Below, in pieces: positions 6,408 to 6,522 of a stretch of DNA of 6,522 nt. Source of the stretch: Gemmatimonadota bacterium (GTDB taxonomy: Bacteria > Gemmatimonadota > Gemmatimonadetes > Longimicrobiales > Gaopeijiaceae); contig SKZC01000469.1 in the NCBI GenBank assembly GCA_007127575.1, positions 1-6,522 of the forward strand, read 5' to 3'. Numbering within the stretch: position 1 is the first letter of the stretch; the number at the start of each line of letters is the position of its first letter. The notes under the pieces were generated by a model. It worked only from the letters and a program-made list of their open reading frames with translations. It ran no database searches and was not told the DNA's origin. Position numbers and translations under genes: made by a program.

Positions 6408-6522
6408 ATGAGCCAGGCAGCCGCCGCGCCCGTGGACTCCCGCCGCCCCATGCCGGGCTTCGGGGTCTACAACGTCAAGCTGGGGATGTGGGTCTTTCTT
6501 CTTTCGGAGGTGATGTTCTTCA
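6408..6522 (+). CDS. coxC: Cytochrome c oxidase subunit III, N-terminal fragment (runs off the window)
   Basis: Thirty-eight codons are visible before the window ends. After a short Ala-rich leader and a PMPGFGVYN segment comes KLGMWVFLLSEVMFF, the highly recognisable first-helix motif of subunit III (K-x-GMW-x-FL-x-SE). Subunit III is a membrane subunit that stabilises proton uptake in subunit I and has no metal centre of its own. The start is supported by CGGAGGAG, with GGAGGA ending 9 bases upstream. Its position directly after coxA is the standard order. It is truncated only by the window edge, and nothing indicates a broken gene. Confidence 0.9.
   Translation, partial: MSQAAAAPVDSRRPMPGFGVYNVKLGMWVFLLSEVMFF

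Noticed and set aside
3779..6522. A quinol oxidase, or a cbb3- or ba3-type oxidase, instead of aa3
   Set aside because: CoxB has a complete CuA ligand set, which quinol oxidases lack, and CoxA has the A1 GHPEVY glutamate with D- and K-channel residues.

Overview
The window is a densely packed block of aerobic respiratory genes, all on the + strand, from a high-GC Gram-negative-type bacterium. It contains periplasmic c-type cytochromes, a lipobox lipoprotein and an aa3-type oxidase with CuA. The gene mix (c-type cytochromes, a diheme cytochrome fused to an ethylbenzene-dehydrogenase-type heme domain, a cupredoxin-like lipoprotein, then coxB-coxA-coxC) and the protein styles would suit Gemmatimonadota or a related high-GC phylum. 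That placement is an inference from general resemblance and was not tested by a search.

Layout. Positions 1-327 are the 3' end of a protein finishing in a monoheme cytochrome c domain, possibly the C-terminal extension of a cytochrome b. Positions 338-1117 encode a three-helix membrane-anchored monoheme cytochrome c. Positions 1117-2760 encode a diheme cytochrome c with an EB_dh-like heme-b domain and a C-terminal membrane anchor. Positions 2779-3687 encode a cupredoxin-like lipoprotein with a carboxypeptidase-regulatory-like domain and a His-rich tail. A 91-base gap (3688-3778) holds a perfect 12-bp hairpin. Then come coxB (3779-4531), coxA (4593-6389) and the first 38 codons of coxC (from 6408). 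No stretch without a gene exceeds about 90 bases.

How they work together. Four CXXCH heme-c sites are visible before the oxidase genes, and the oxidase has a complete CuA site and the full heme a/heme a3/CuB ligand set. The simplest reading is a chain that carries electrons from a quinol-oxidising (bc-type) complex upstream, through membrane-tethered cytochromes and perhaps a blue-copper protein, to the CuA of an A1-type proton-pumping cytochrome c oxidase.

The oxidase itself is ordinary. The parts most worth a second look are the EB_dh-like domain, which has no lysine to serve as the expected heme-b ligand, the copper lipoprotein with its histidine tail, and a 22-codon reading frame that exactly bridges the coxB stop and the coxA start. 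I saw no mobile element, RNA gene, CRISPR array or sign of recent transfer.
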